Origin: Limiplasma sp045540635
Lineage (GTDB): Bacteria; Bacillota; Clostridia; Christensenellales; Aristaeellaceae
NCBI GenBank assembly: GCA_045540635.1
Contig: JAZQHO010000050.1
Coordinates: forward strand, 1 to 8,560
Length of the DNA: 8,560 nucleotides
Direction of reading: 5' to 3'
The number at the start of each line of letters is the position of its first letter. Position 1 is the stretch's first letter. This document shows positions 1 through 5,740 of this stretch, piece after piece. The notes under the pieces were generated by a model that was given only the letters and a program-made list of their open reading frames with translations, did not search any database and was not told the origin of the DNA. Position numbers and translations under genes: made by a program.

Positions 1-4
1 GCAT
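1..4 (-). CDS. Start codon of a minus-strand gene leaving the left edge
   Basis: Only the first codon is inside the window, so the product cannot be named. On the minus strand an ATG at 4-2 is preceded by a strong ribosome site, AAAGGAGGT (22-14 on the plus numbering), about 10 nt upstream. An extended -10 box lies a further 35-40 nt upstream. These three signals in the right order and spacing make a real gene start likely. It reads in the same direction as thrC but is separated from it by thrC's terminator, so it is probably its own transcription unit. Confidence 0.55.
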
Positions 5-53
5 TTCCTTGTGACCTCCTTTTGCTTTGGTGCAGTTGCCAGACCGCATCCTC

Positions 54-82
54 ATTATAGCAAAAGGAGTTTTTTGCGCTTC
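54..82 (-). promoter_or_regulatory. Extended -10 promoter for the left-edge gene
   Basis: Read on the minus strand, a perfect TATAAT (plus positions 54-59) is preceded by TGC, giving an extended -10 element. At 17 bp spacing the -35 position holds GAAGCG, a poor match, which an extended -10 can tolerate. The start point would be near 47, giving a leader of about 40 nt before the ATG at 4. Confidence 0.5.
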
Positions 83-103
83 CTCATCGGTTAACCTTCA
101 CCG

Positions 104-130
104 AACCACAGGCCTAGCCTGTGGTTTTAC
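104..130 (+). terminator. Hairpin with short T-run, possible plus-strand terminator
   Basis: AACCACAGGC (104-113) pairs perfectly with GCCTGTGGTT (117-126) around a three-base loop, and the right arm runs into TTTT. It is terminator-shaped on the plus strand, yet no plus-strand gene lies upstream within the window. It may block antisense transcription, serve as a second barrier between thrC and the left-edge gene, or be a remnant. The T-run is short, so function is uncertain. Confidence 0.35.
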
Positions 131-136
131 TTATAC

Positions 137-165
137 AAAAAACGGGCAGGGCTTGCGCCCTGCCC
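137..165 (-). terminator. Rho-independent terminator of thrC
   Basis: On the minus strand a 9-bp GC-only-but-one stem (plus positions 144-152 with 157-165; GGGCAGGGC with GCCCTGCCC) closes a four-base loop and is followed by GTTTTTT (plus 137-143). It begins about 11 nt past the thrC stop codon. Strong stem, tight loop and U-tract make this a textbook intrinsic terminator. Confidence 0.92.
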
Positions 166-176
166 CGGAAAAATAT

Positions 177-1670
177 TTACTTCAATTCGCCCAGCAGCGC
201 TTCCTCCATGCCCTCCACTTCGCAAACGGTCTTGTGGCGGATAGGCAGCTGACCCAGCTGGGAAACCTGCTTGGGGATCGGCACACCGGAGATCTCCTGC
301 AGCTTTTCGGCGCAAGCAAAGGCATCCATGCCCGCGACCGCGTCCTTGCCCAGCAGGCTGGCCAGTACATCCTCGCTGAACTTGTAGGGGCTGGCGGTAG
401 CCAGAATAACAGCGGGAGCCCGGTCGCCGGTCTTGAGGCGATAGTTCTGCAGAGCGCGGCTGGCAACAGCGGTGTGGGGATCCATCACATAGTTGTAACG
501 GTCGTGCACCCGGCGGATCTCCTCGGCGGTCATGGCATCATCCGCATAGTCGGCCCAGAAGGTCTTGCGGATCTCCTCCAGACGCTGCGCGCCGATAGAG
601 AAGCTGCCGCACTCCTTGAGCTGCTGCATCCAGCCCTTGACCACAACAGGATCACGATCTGCATACTCAAACAGCAGGCGCTCCAGATTGGAGGAGACCA
701 GAATATCCATGCTGGGGGACATGGTCTTGAAGAAGGTGCGATGGGTGTAGTAGGTGCCGGTCTCGAAGAAATCGGTGAGCACATTATTGCGGTTGGAAGC
801 ACAGATCAGCTTGCGGATGGGCAGACCCATGCGCTTGGCGTAGTAACCGGCAAGGATGTCGCCAAAGTTGCCGGTGGGCACCACAAAGTTGATCTCCTGC
901 CCCATGCGGATCAGGTTGCGGGCTACCAGATCGGTGTAGGTGGTAAAGTAGTACACGATCTGTGGCGCAAGGCGGCCGAAGTTGATGGAGTTGGCAGAGG
1001 AGGGCAGCTTGCCCTGCGCATTCATCTTCTGATGGAACTCCTCGCTGCCGAACAGCTTCTTCACACCGGTCTGGGCATCGTCGAAGTTGCCCTTAACGCC
1101 GATAACATGGGTATTGTCGCCTCCGGTAGTGACCATCTGCAGTTCCTGCACACGGCTCACGCCGCCGTGGGGATAGAACACGGAGCAGCTGGTGCCGGGC
1201 ACATCCTTGAAGCCCTCCAATGCAGCCTTGCCGGTATCGCCGCTGGTGGCGACAAGGATGCTCACCTCACGCTCCTCATCGTTCTTTTGGGCAGCCTGAC
1301 GGATGGTATGGGGCAGCAGCTTGAGGGCGATATCCTTAAAGGCCAGCGTGGGGCCGTGGAACAGCTCCAGAACAAAGGAATCCTCCGCGAGCTGGCGCAC
1401 GGGCGCAATAGCGGGATCGTCCCACGCATCGGCAGAGTAGGCAGCGTTTACAGCCTCCTCGATCTCGGCGATGGAATAATCCTCCATATAATCGCGCAGT
1501 ACGCGGGCAGCCTGTTCCTGATAGCTCTTGCCCTCCAGCAGGGCAAGACGATCCAAGGGGATCTTGGGGAACATGCTGGGCACAAACAGGCCGCCATCTT
1601 TGGCAAGGCCCCAGAGAATTGCCTGAGAGGTAGTGGCGCAGGCACCGCCGCGGGTAGAAAAGAAGGACAT
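177..1670 (-). CDS. thrC: Threonine synthase
   Basis: PLP enzyme that converts O-phosphohomoserine and water to threonine and phosphate, the last step of threonine synthesis, in the cytoplasm. The 497-residue protein opens with the family N-terminus (STRG near residue 5) and carries FHGPTLAFKD at 104-113, where K112 should be the PLP Schiff-base lysine. ATSGDTGKAA (141-150) and VPTGNFGD (264-271) are the cofactor/phosphate-binding loops, and NSINFGR (228-234) is also typical. The length fits the long (about 500-residue, E. coli/fungal-like) class. The ATG is preceded by AAGGAGGGG at good spacing. The gene has its own promoter 40 nt upstream and its own terminator, and no hom or thrB is adjacent, so it appears monocistronic. 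The short leader leaves no room for a T-box. Family assignment is secure; regulation is inferred. Confidence 0.97.
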   Translation of the reverse strand: MSFFSTRGGACATTSQAILWGLAKDGGLFVPSMFPKIPLDRLALLEGKSYQEQAARVLRDYMEDYSIAEIEEAVNAAYSADAWDDPAIAPVRQLAEDSFVLELFHGPTLAFKDIALKLLPHTIRQAAQKNDEEREVSILVATSGDTGKAALEGFKDVPGTSCSVFYPHGGVSRVQELQMVTTGGDNTHVIGVKGNFDDAQTGVKKLFGSEEFHQKMNAQGKLPSSANSINFGRLAPQIVYYFTTYTDLVARNLIRMGQEINFVVPTGNFGDILAGYYAKRMGLPIRKLICASNRNNVLTDFFETGTYYTHRTFFKTMSPSMDILVSSNLERLLFEYADRDPVVVKGWMQQLKECGSFSIGAQRLEEIRKTFWADYADDAMTAEEIRRVHDRYNYVMDPHTAVASRALQNYRLKTGDRAPAVILATASPYKFSEDVLASLLGKDAVAGMDAFACAEKLQEISGVPIPKQVSQLGQLPIRHKTVCEVEGMEEALLGELK

Positions 1671-1708
1671 GAATGCGTCCCCTCCTTATGGTCATGTTTC
1701 ACCCCACA

Positions 1709-1737
1709 ATGATACACGTTTTCCTCTTTTGTGTAAA
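1709..1737 (-). promoter_or_regulatory. thrC promoter
   Basis: On the minus strand TTTACA (plus 1732-1737) and TATCAT (plus 1709-1714) are separated by exactly 17 bp, a near-consensus sigma-A promoter. The start point would be near 1702, leaving about 30 nt of leader that is almost filled by the ribosome site. Confidence 0.8.
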
Positions 1738-1823
1738 GCACCGCTACTGTTTTTTCTTCTCACCAAATTCTCATGCTCCTATCAGCAGAGTTTCACCGTT
1801 TTTTGCCCGTCCCCTTCTTTCCT

Positions 1824-1851
1824 TTGCCGGCGGCAGATGGTAAGATAGCAT
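1824..1851 (+). promoter_or_regulatory. Candidate promoter for the duplicated-unit membrane protein
   Basis: TTGCCG (1824-1829) and TAGCAT (1846-1851) are 16 bp apart, placed about 40 nt before the start codon at 1891. An overlapping alternative is TGG-TAAGAT (1838-1846), an extended -10 without a convincing -35. A promoter must lie in this stretch because the neighbour thrC is divergent, but which boxes are used is unclear. Confidence 0.4.
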
Positions 1852-1890
1852 CGTAAAACAAGAAACCCACTCAACAAGGAGGCTACCACC

Positions 1891-2250
1891 ATGACGGATT
1901 TCGATCATAACGACGGTCTGGGCCCGGAGGGCAGCTATTTCGAAGCCAAGGCAAAGGCCGAAGAAGCACAGAAGCGCAAGCAGTCCGATGCCATGTTCCC
2001 CATCTGGATCTCCATCCTCTACATCGTACTGGGGGTGCTGTTCAATCTGTGGCACCCCGGCTGGCTGCTGTTCTTCGCCATCCCGCTGCACTATATGCAC
2101 CCCAAGAACCCCATGGATCTGCTCACCAATCCGGTCATGGTCACGCTGATCTATCTGGTACTGGGCTTCTTCTTCAACCTGTGGCATCCCGGCTGGCTCA
2201 TTTTTCTGGTTATTCCCCTGTGGCCCATGCTGCGCCGCCACAGCAGATAA
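1891..2250 (+). CDS. Small membrane protein with two tandem 33-residue hydrophobic units
   Basis: I do not recognise a named function. The 119-residue protein has a charged N-terminal stretch (about 1-36, with a KAKAEEAQKRK segment likely helical), then two hydrophobic units at 37-69 and 81-113. The units align without gaps and share 19 of 33 residues. Each has a 17-residue hydrophobic helix, then NLWHPGWL, then a shorter hydrophobic run ending in IPL. Each is probably a membrane hairpin with the HPGW turn between its arms, giving up to four membrane passes; topology is inferred. The charged linker at 70-80 (HPKNPMDLLTN) and the basic tail RRHSR suggest cytoplasmic ends. AAGGAGG nine bases before the ATG supports the start. 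From memory, similar W-H-P-G-W hydrophobic segments occur as C-terminal parts of some Firmicutes HTH regulators, but no DNA-binding domain is present here. Confidence 0.85.
   Translation: MTDFDHNDGLGPEGSYFEAKAKAEEAQKRKQSDAMFPIWISILYIVLGVLFNLWHPGWLLFFAIPLHYMHPKNPMDLLTNPVMVTLIYLVLGFFFNLWHPGWLIFLVIPLWPMLRRHSR
1999..2229 (+). repeat. Intragenic duplication: two 99-bp units in the membrane protein
   Basis: The coding units at 1999-2097 and 2131-2229 are each exactly 33 codons, separated by an 11-codon linker. The proteins align gap-free with 19 identities, and most differences are conservative (I/V/L, S/T). The block encoding NLWHPGWL is conserved in both. This is best explained by an old internal duplication followed by divergence under membrane constraint. 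Confidence 0.8.
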
Positions 2251-2314
2251 AGGGCTTCTTCCACAGGGCTGACAGCCGCGACCGGCAACATTCTTCTTTC
2301 GGGGAGGCGATCCT

Positions 2315-2486
2315 GTGCTGCGGTGGTTCCGGCTGGCAGGACAGCAGTATCTGGGCTTTTGGGCCTTGGGGCTGGTGCTGTTCCTTATTCAGGAGATCTC
2401 CCCTATCTGATCATGCCGCTTTTCCGGCTGGAGATAAACCCCATGATGACGATGCCGGAATCGTCACCGATGCTGGAATTGATACG
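2315..2486 (+). pseudogene. Frameshifted, 3'-truncated remnant of a membrane-protein gene
   Basis: A good ribosome site (GGGGAGG, 2301-2307) sits 7 nt before a GTG at 2315. From there one frame reads VLRWFRLAGQQYLGFWALGL and continues through VLFLIQEI, a positively charged start followed by a membrane helix, and stops at TGA 2408-2410 after 31 codons. The next frame takes over at about 2399 with PYLIMPLFRLEINPMMTMPE and onward to SSPMLELI, plausible continuing membrane-protein sequence. Joining the two needs a loss of two bases or gain of one near 2395-2405. The second frame then runs into the hairpin at 2487 and antisense to the SH3 gene, so the 3' part is missing. It may be co-transcribed with the gene ending at 2250. 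Alternatives: a genuine 31-residue single-pass peptide, or a sequencing error combined with the truncation. No recognised slippery heptamer is present at the junction. Confidence 0.55.
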
Positions 2487-2534
2487 CCGCATAAGCAAAC
2501 GAGCATCCTGCCGGATGCTCGTTTGCTTATGCGG
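2487..2534. terminator. Long hairpin with shared core, terminator of the SH3 gene
   Basis: A perfect 22-bp stem (2487-2508 with 2513-2534) closes the four-base loop TGCC. It lies 23 nt past the stop of the SH3-domain gene on the minus strand and also ends the plus-strand remnant, so it could act in both directions. The only T-run is the TTT after the inner stem, followed by GCTTATGCGG, so it is weaker as a classic terminator than the related hairpin at 3568-3603. Its inner 28 nt are identical to that hairpin. Confidence 0.65.
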
Positions 2535-3599
2535 GATTGCTCCCGGCGAATATGTTTTTACGGCGACACGCCGAACAGATCAAACAGTACGGCGCTGGTC
2601 AAGCCCTCGTCCTGCTGCCAAAGCTCGAAGGCGTAGCGGAAGTCGTGGCCATTGTAGCGGAGAATGTTGCAGCCGTCGGTTGCCAGCTCCACGACCGTTA
2701 CAGTGTCCGGAAACTCCAGCAGCAGGTTGGCCCCAAACAGGCAGCCGGCAATGTTTTCGCCCCATTCGTCCAAACTGGTCAACAGCTGGTAGAGCTTATT
2801 GAGCTTTTCCGGGTCGGTGATCTCGTATTCGCCGTCCCCGGTCATCAGCAGCACCCGCACAGGCACCGCCTTCACCGGATGCTCTGCGGGCATGGATGAA
2901 TTTGCACCCTGATTTTCTTCCCCCGTGAATGGCTCGCTGCGAAAGAGGCTGTCCTGCGGCACATAACCGGTGATGCCTGCATATTGCACATGGGCGTAGT
3001 CTCCCGCATAGCCCAGCACTGTTACCGGGATGTTATCCGCAATATTGGCGATAACCCGGTCCTCCGCCCGTCCGGGGTTGTCCAGCAATGCGGTCATGCC
3101 TGCATTGTAGCGGTTTTTCAACGTGGCGGCAGTAAAACCGGGTATGTTCTTCTGGCCCAGAGGATCCTCCAGATACAGGCGCATCATATAGCCGGTCACA
3201 TTGCCCACTTGAACCCTCGCCCACTGGTCGTTCGTATTCTCCAACACCTGTACCACAACGCCGGTATGGTATTTGCCCAGAGACTCCGCCCCGGTGGAGG
3301 GTTCCCGGCGCAGGTGCAGCATATCGGTAATGTTGGGGTTGTACACGACCGCATACTCCGCCCCGCCCGCATAGGCAGATGCAGAAAAAAGCAGCAGCGC
3401 CGCCAGCAGTATAACAAACACTTTCTTCATCGGATGTTCCTCCTTTGCTGATCTGCCTATACAACGCCCCGGCATTTCCAAATCCTGCATCCGGATGAAA
3501 AATTCTTTGCATCCAATTCGGGTTGACTGCGGTTGGCAGCTTGGTTCCGCATTGCCTGAACCGGCCACGAAAAACGAGCATCCTGCCGGATGCTCGTTT
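2497..3599. repeat. Pair of identical 28-nt palindromic cores flanking the SH3 gene
   Basis: Copies at 2497-2524 and 3572-3599 are identical over 28 nt: AAACGAGCATCC, loop TGCC, then the complementary arm. Outside the core the sequences differ between copies, yet in each copy they remain self-complementary, extending the stems to 22 bp and 16 bp. Because the unit is palindromic, direct or inverted orientation cannot be told. They bracket a single gene, 2558-3430, at a distance of 1075 bp. They could be two terminators of one common type in this genome, or a dispersed palindromic element. Confidence 0.75.
2558..3430 (-). CDS. Secreted protein with two SH3 domains and an unassigned C-terminal domain
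   Basis: The 290-residue protein starts with a clear signal peptide (MKK, hydrophobic core 4-15, SASAYA; likely cut after A21). No lipobox cysteine is present, so it should be released or held by binding to the wall. Residues 27-88 form a bacterial SH3 domain (LHLRREPST, SLGKYHTG, WARVQVGNVTGYM), and 112-163 a more diverged second one (VTVLGYAGDYAHVQYAGITGYV). A polar linker (about 165-187) leads to a C-terminal domain, 188-290, that I cannot assign. It has LLLEFPDTVTVVELATDGC and NGHDFRYAFELW, and the protein's only two mature cysteines (C230, C254). Bacterial SH3 domains often bind peptidoglycan, so a cell-wall role is likely; no catalytic domain is visible. The start was chosen at MKK because AAAGGAGG precedes it at good spacing; an upstream in-frame start would add 46 residues and bury the signal peptide. 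I see no convincing promoter in 3431-3567. Confidence 0.88.
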   Translation of the reverse strand: MKKVFVILLAALLLFSASAYAGGAEYAVVYNPNITDMLHLRREPSTGAESLGKYHTGVVVQVLENTNDQWARVQVGNVTGYMMRLYLEDPLGQKNIPGFTAATLKNRYNAGMTALLDNPGRAEDRVIANIADNIPVTVLGYAGDYAHVQYAGITGYVPQDSLFRSEPFTGEENQGANSSMPAEHPVKAVPVRVLLMTGDGEYEITDPEKLNKLYQLLTSLDEWGENIAGCLFGANLLLEFPDTVTVVELATDGCNILRYNGHDFRYAFELWQQDEGLTSAVLFDLFGVSP

Positions 3600-3603
3600 T
3601 TCG
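3568..3603. terminator. Intrinsic terminator of glgB, likely bidirectional
   Basis: A perfect 16-bp stem, CGAAAAACGAGCATCC (3568-3583) with its complement at 3588-3603, closes the loop TGCC. It begins 18 nt past the glgB stop codon on the minus strand. A run of five T follows the GC-rich inner stem on either strand, so each strand has an inner stem plus U-tract. It contains the same 28-nt core as the hairpin at 2487-2534. Confidence 0.85.
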
Positions 3604-3621
3604 CAGAAGCACAGCGCTTTC

Positions 3622-5631
3622 TTACTCTTCCTTTTCTTCCCTGCCCACCAACTGCATGCAGACACCGGTGCGGGCAGGCAGATACATCTGGAAACCGATG
3701 CGCCCGTCTCCGGCACGGCGGGCGGTATAGGAGACCTCCCTGGAGACCCGCTCCCAGCCGCCGAAGGTCTCATCGTCGGTGGAAAGGAAGGCCTTGTACC
3801 GGGCATGCTCCTCGGGTGCGCAGACGAAGTATCCGTCGTGGCTGCGGGCAGGGCTGAAGTTGAAGATGAACAACACGCCGCCCCGTTCGTAGACCAGCAC
3901 CTGCCCCTCTTCGTCGATCCACAGGCTGAGGGGCTCTGAAGAGAGGATCTGATTCTCCTTGGCCATGGCCAGCATGGCTTTGTCGAAGTCCTGCAAATAG
4001 TGGTACTTGAGCAGGTGGTCATCCGCCAGATGCCACTGGCGGCGGCAGTAGTAGCTGCTCCAGTTGTTGCCCTCGCGGGGGAAGTCGATCCACTCCGGAT
4101 GGCCGAACTCGTTGCCCATAAAGGTAAGATATCCTTCGCCACCCAGCGACATGGTCAGCAAGCGGATCATCTTGTGCAGCGCCAGACCCCGGTCGATGAC
4201 CGTGCTGGGGTCGCTGAGCTTGGACATATGGGTGTACATAGCACTGTCGCACAGCCAGAACATGATGGTCTTATCGCCCACCAGCGCCTGATCGTGGCTT
4301 TCGGCATAGCCGATGTATTTTTCATGGGGCCGCCGTCCGCTGAGTTCATACCACAAATAGCGCATGTTCCAGCTTTCATCGCTCTGGGTCTTGAGCAGCT
4401 TGATCCACATATCCGGCACGCCCATGGAGAGGCGGTAGTCGAAGCCCACGCCGCCATCCTCGATGGGCAGGCACATACCGGGCATGGCAGACATATCCTC
4501 CGCGATGGTGATGGCGTTGGGATTCACCTGACGGATCAGCTCGTTGGCAAGCTGCAGGTAGGTGACGGCCTCGGTATCGGTATTCAGGGAGAAATACTTG
4601 CTGTAATCGGTAAAGGCGGTGCCCAGACCATGGTCGTGGTAGAGCATGGAGGTTACGCCATCGAAGCGGAAGCCGTCAAAATGGTATTCGGTCTGCCAGA
4701 ACTTCAGGTTGGAGAGCAGGAAGTGGATCACTTCGCCTTTGGCGTAGTTGAACAGCTTGGTATCCCACGCCGGGTGGTGGCCCCGCTCGCCGGCATGGAA
4801 GAACTGGTATTCCGTGCCGTCAAACTCATTGATGCCCTCGGAAGTATTCTTGACCGCATGGGAATGCACCACATCCAGCAAAACAGCAATACCCATGCTG
4901 TGGGCGGTATCGATCAGGCTCTTCAGATCGGCAGGCATGCCGAAGCGGGAGGAAGCCGCAAAAAAGTTGGATACCTGATAGCCGAAGGAGCCGTAATAGG
5001 GGTGCTCCATGATCGCCATGATCTGCAGCGTGTTGTACCCCAGCGCCTTTACACGGGGCAGCACCTTATCGCGGAACTCGGCATAGGTGCCGACCTTTTC
5101 CTCCTCCTGCGCCATGCCGATGTGGCACTCGTAGATAAAAAGCTCCTTTTCGGGCACAAAGCCTGCATCCTGCCACCGGTATTCCGGCTCATCCACGATC
5201 TCGCCGCACCAGTTGTAGGTTACGGGATCCTGCACCACACGGCGGGCATACAGCGGGATGCGCTCCAGAAGGCGGTTGTCGTGGAGCACAACAGTCTTTA
5301 CCTTACAGCCGCCCCACAAGGCGTTCTCGCCGGGCAGGAACACCTCAAAATTGCCGTTGCCCACAGGGGTGAGCGGCAGGGAGGTCTTGTTCCAACCATT
5401 CATATCGCCCATCAGGTACAGTGCCTCGGCAGCAGGTGCCCACTCACGGTACACCCAGCCGCCATCCACCCGGTGGAAGCCGTAATACAGGTGCCCGTTT
5501 GCAAAATCGTTAAGCGTACCGCCGTCTGGCAGCAGCTCTTTTTTCTTGATCCTGTAATTGTTCATGCGCAGCTCGATATCCGCTGCAAAGGGCTTGAGAT
5601 ACGGATCATACTCAAAGATCCTGTAATCCAT
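3622..5631 (-). CDS. glgB: 1,4-alpha-glucan (glycogen) branching enzyme, GH13
   Basis: Cytoplasmic enzyme that cuts alpha-1,4 glucan chains and rejoins them as alpha-1,6 branches during glycogen synthesis. The 669-residue protein has an N-terminal CBM48-type region (about 55-140, YREWAPAAEALYLMGDMNGW) and a GH13 barrel. Catalytic signatures are all present: region I DVVHSH (253-258), region II GFRFDGVTSM with nucleophile D324, region III IAEDMS with acid/base E378, and region IV ESHD with D447. The later MGNEFGHPEWIDFPREGNNW segment and overall pattern match the eukaryotic-like branching enzymes (GH13_8) rather than the E. coli type (GH13_9). I chose the ATG at 5631 because AGAGGTGG lies just upstream; the 6-codon longer form would begin with TTG and has no such site. 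It has its own promoter, with the fucosidase stop 109 nt upstream, so read-through from there is possible. No glgA, glgC or glgP is in view. Confidence 0.95.
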   Translation of the reverse strand: MDYRIFEYDPYLKPFAADIELRMNNYRIKKKELLPDGGTLNDFANGHLYYGFHRVDGGWVYREWAPAAEALYLMGDMNGWNKTSLPLTPVGNGNFEVFLPGENALWGGCKVKTVVLHDNRLLERIPLYARRVVQDPVTYNWCGEIVDEPEYRWQDAGFVPEKELFIYECHIGMAQEEEKVGTYAEFRDKVLPRVKALGYNTLQIMAIMEHPYYGSFGYQVSNFFAASSRFGMPADLKSLIDTAHSMGIAVLLDVVHSHAVKNTSEGINEFDGTEYQFFHAGERGHHPAWDTKLFNYAKGEVIHFLLSNLKFWQTEYHFDGFRFDGVTSMLYHDHGLGTAFTDYSKYFSLNTDTEAVTYLQLANELIRQVNPNAITIAEDMSAMPGMCLPIEDGGVGFDYRLSMGVPDMWIKLLKTQSDESWNMRYLWYELSGRRPHEKYIGYAESHDQALVGDKTIMFWLCDSAMYTHMSKLSDPSTVIDRGLALHKMIRLLTMSLGGEGYLTFMGNEFGHPEWIDFPREGNNWSSYYCRRQWHLADDHLLKYHYLQDFDKAMLAMAKENQILSSEPLSLWIDEEGQVLVYERGGVLFIFNFSPARSHDGYFVCAPEEHARYKAFLSTDDETFGGWERVSREVSYTARRAGDGRIGFQMYLPARTGVCMQLVGREEKEE

Positions 5632-5696
5632 ACAGGCCACCTCTTTCAATTTTTTGTCGCCCTTCGTACTGCTCCCCTCAAGGAGCCTCTGTATCT

Positions 5697-5725
5697 ATTG
5701 TACCCTTTTTTGTGCATGAAGTCAA
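5697..5725 (-). promoter_or_regulatory. glgB promoter
   Basis: On the minus strand TTGACT (plus 5720-5725) and TACAAT (plus 5697-5702) are separated by 17 bp, close to the sigma-A consensus. It lies just after the fucosidase stop codon. The leader of about 60 nt includes a small hairpin (GCTCC with GGAGC around 5671-5686), too weak to call regulatory. Confidence 0.85.
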
Positions 5726-5740
5726 ATTCGCCCCGCCGCC

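Noticed and set aside
27..1712. 561-codon open frame on the plus strand opposite thrC
   Set aside because: It mirrors thrC almost exactly, has no ribosome site at its start, and its composition (runs of G, A, L, H) is typical of the antisense frame of a GC-rich gene. thrC has full catalytic motifs.
2395..2410. Programmed -1 frameshift joining the two remnant frames
   Set aside because: No standard X-XXY-YYZ slippery heptamer is present and the downstream frame has no sensible end, so decay explains it better.
2323..2802. 159-codon plus-strand frame from the remnant into the SH3 gene
   Set aside because: Its first 25 or so codons shadow the frame opened at 2315, and after the hairpin it becomes the antisense of the SH3 gene with low-complexity Arg/Pro-rich sequence. 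Only its middle part (about 2399-2486) looks like former coding sequence.
3481..3515. Third degenerate copy of the hairpin core near CATCCGGATG upstream of the SH3 gene
   Set aside because: Only a short CATCC/GGATG palindrome is shared, there is no TGCC loop and the flanks do not pair; chance resemblance is sufficient.
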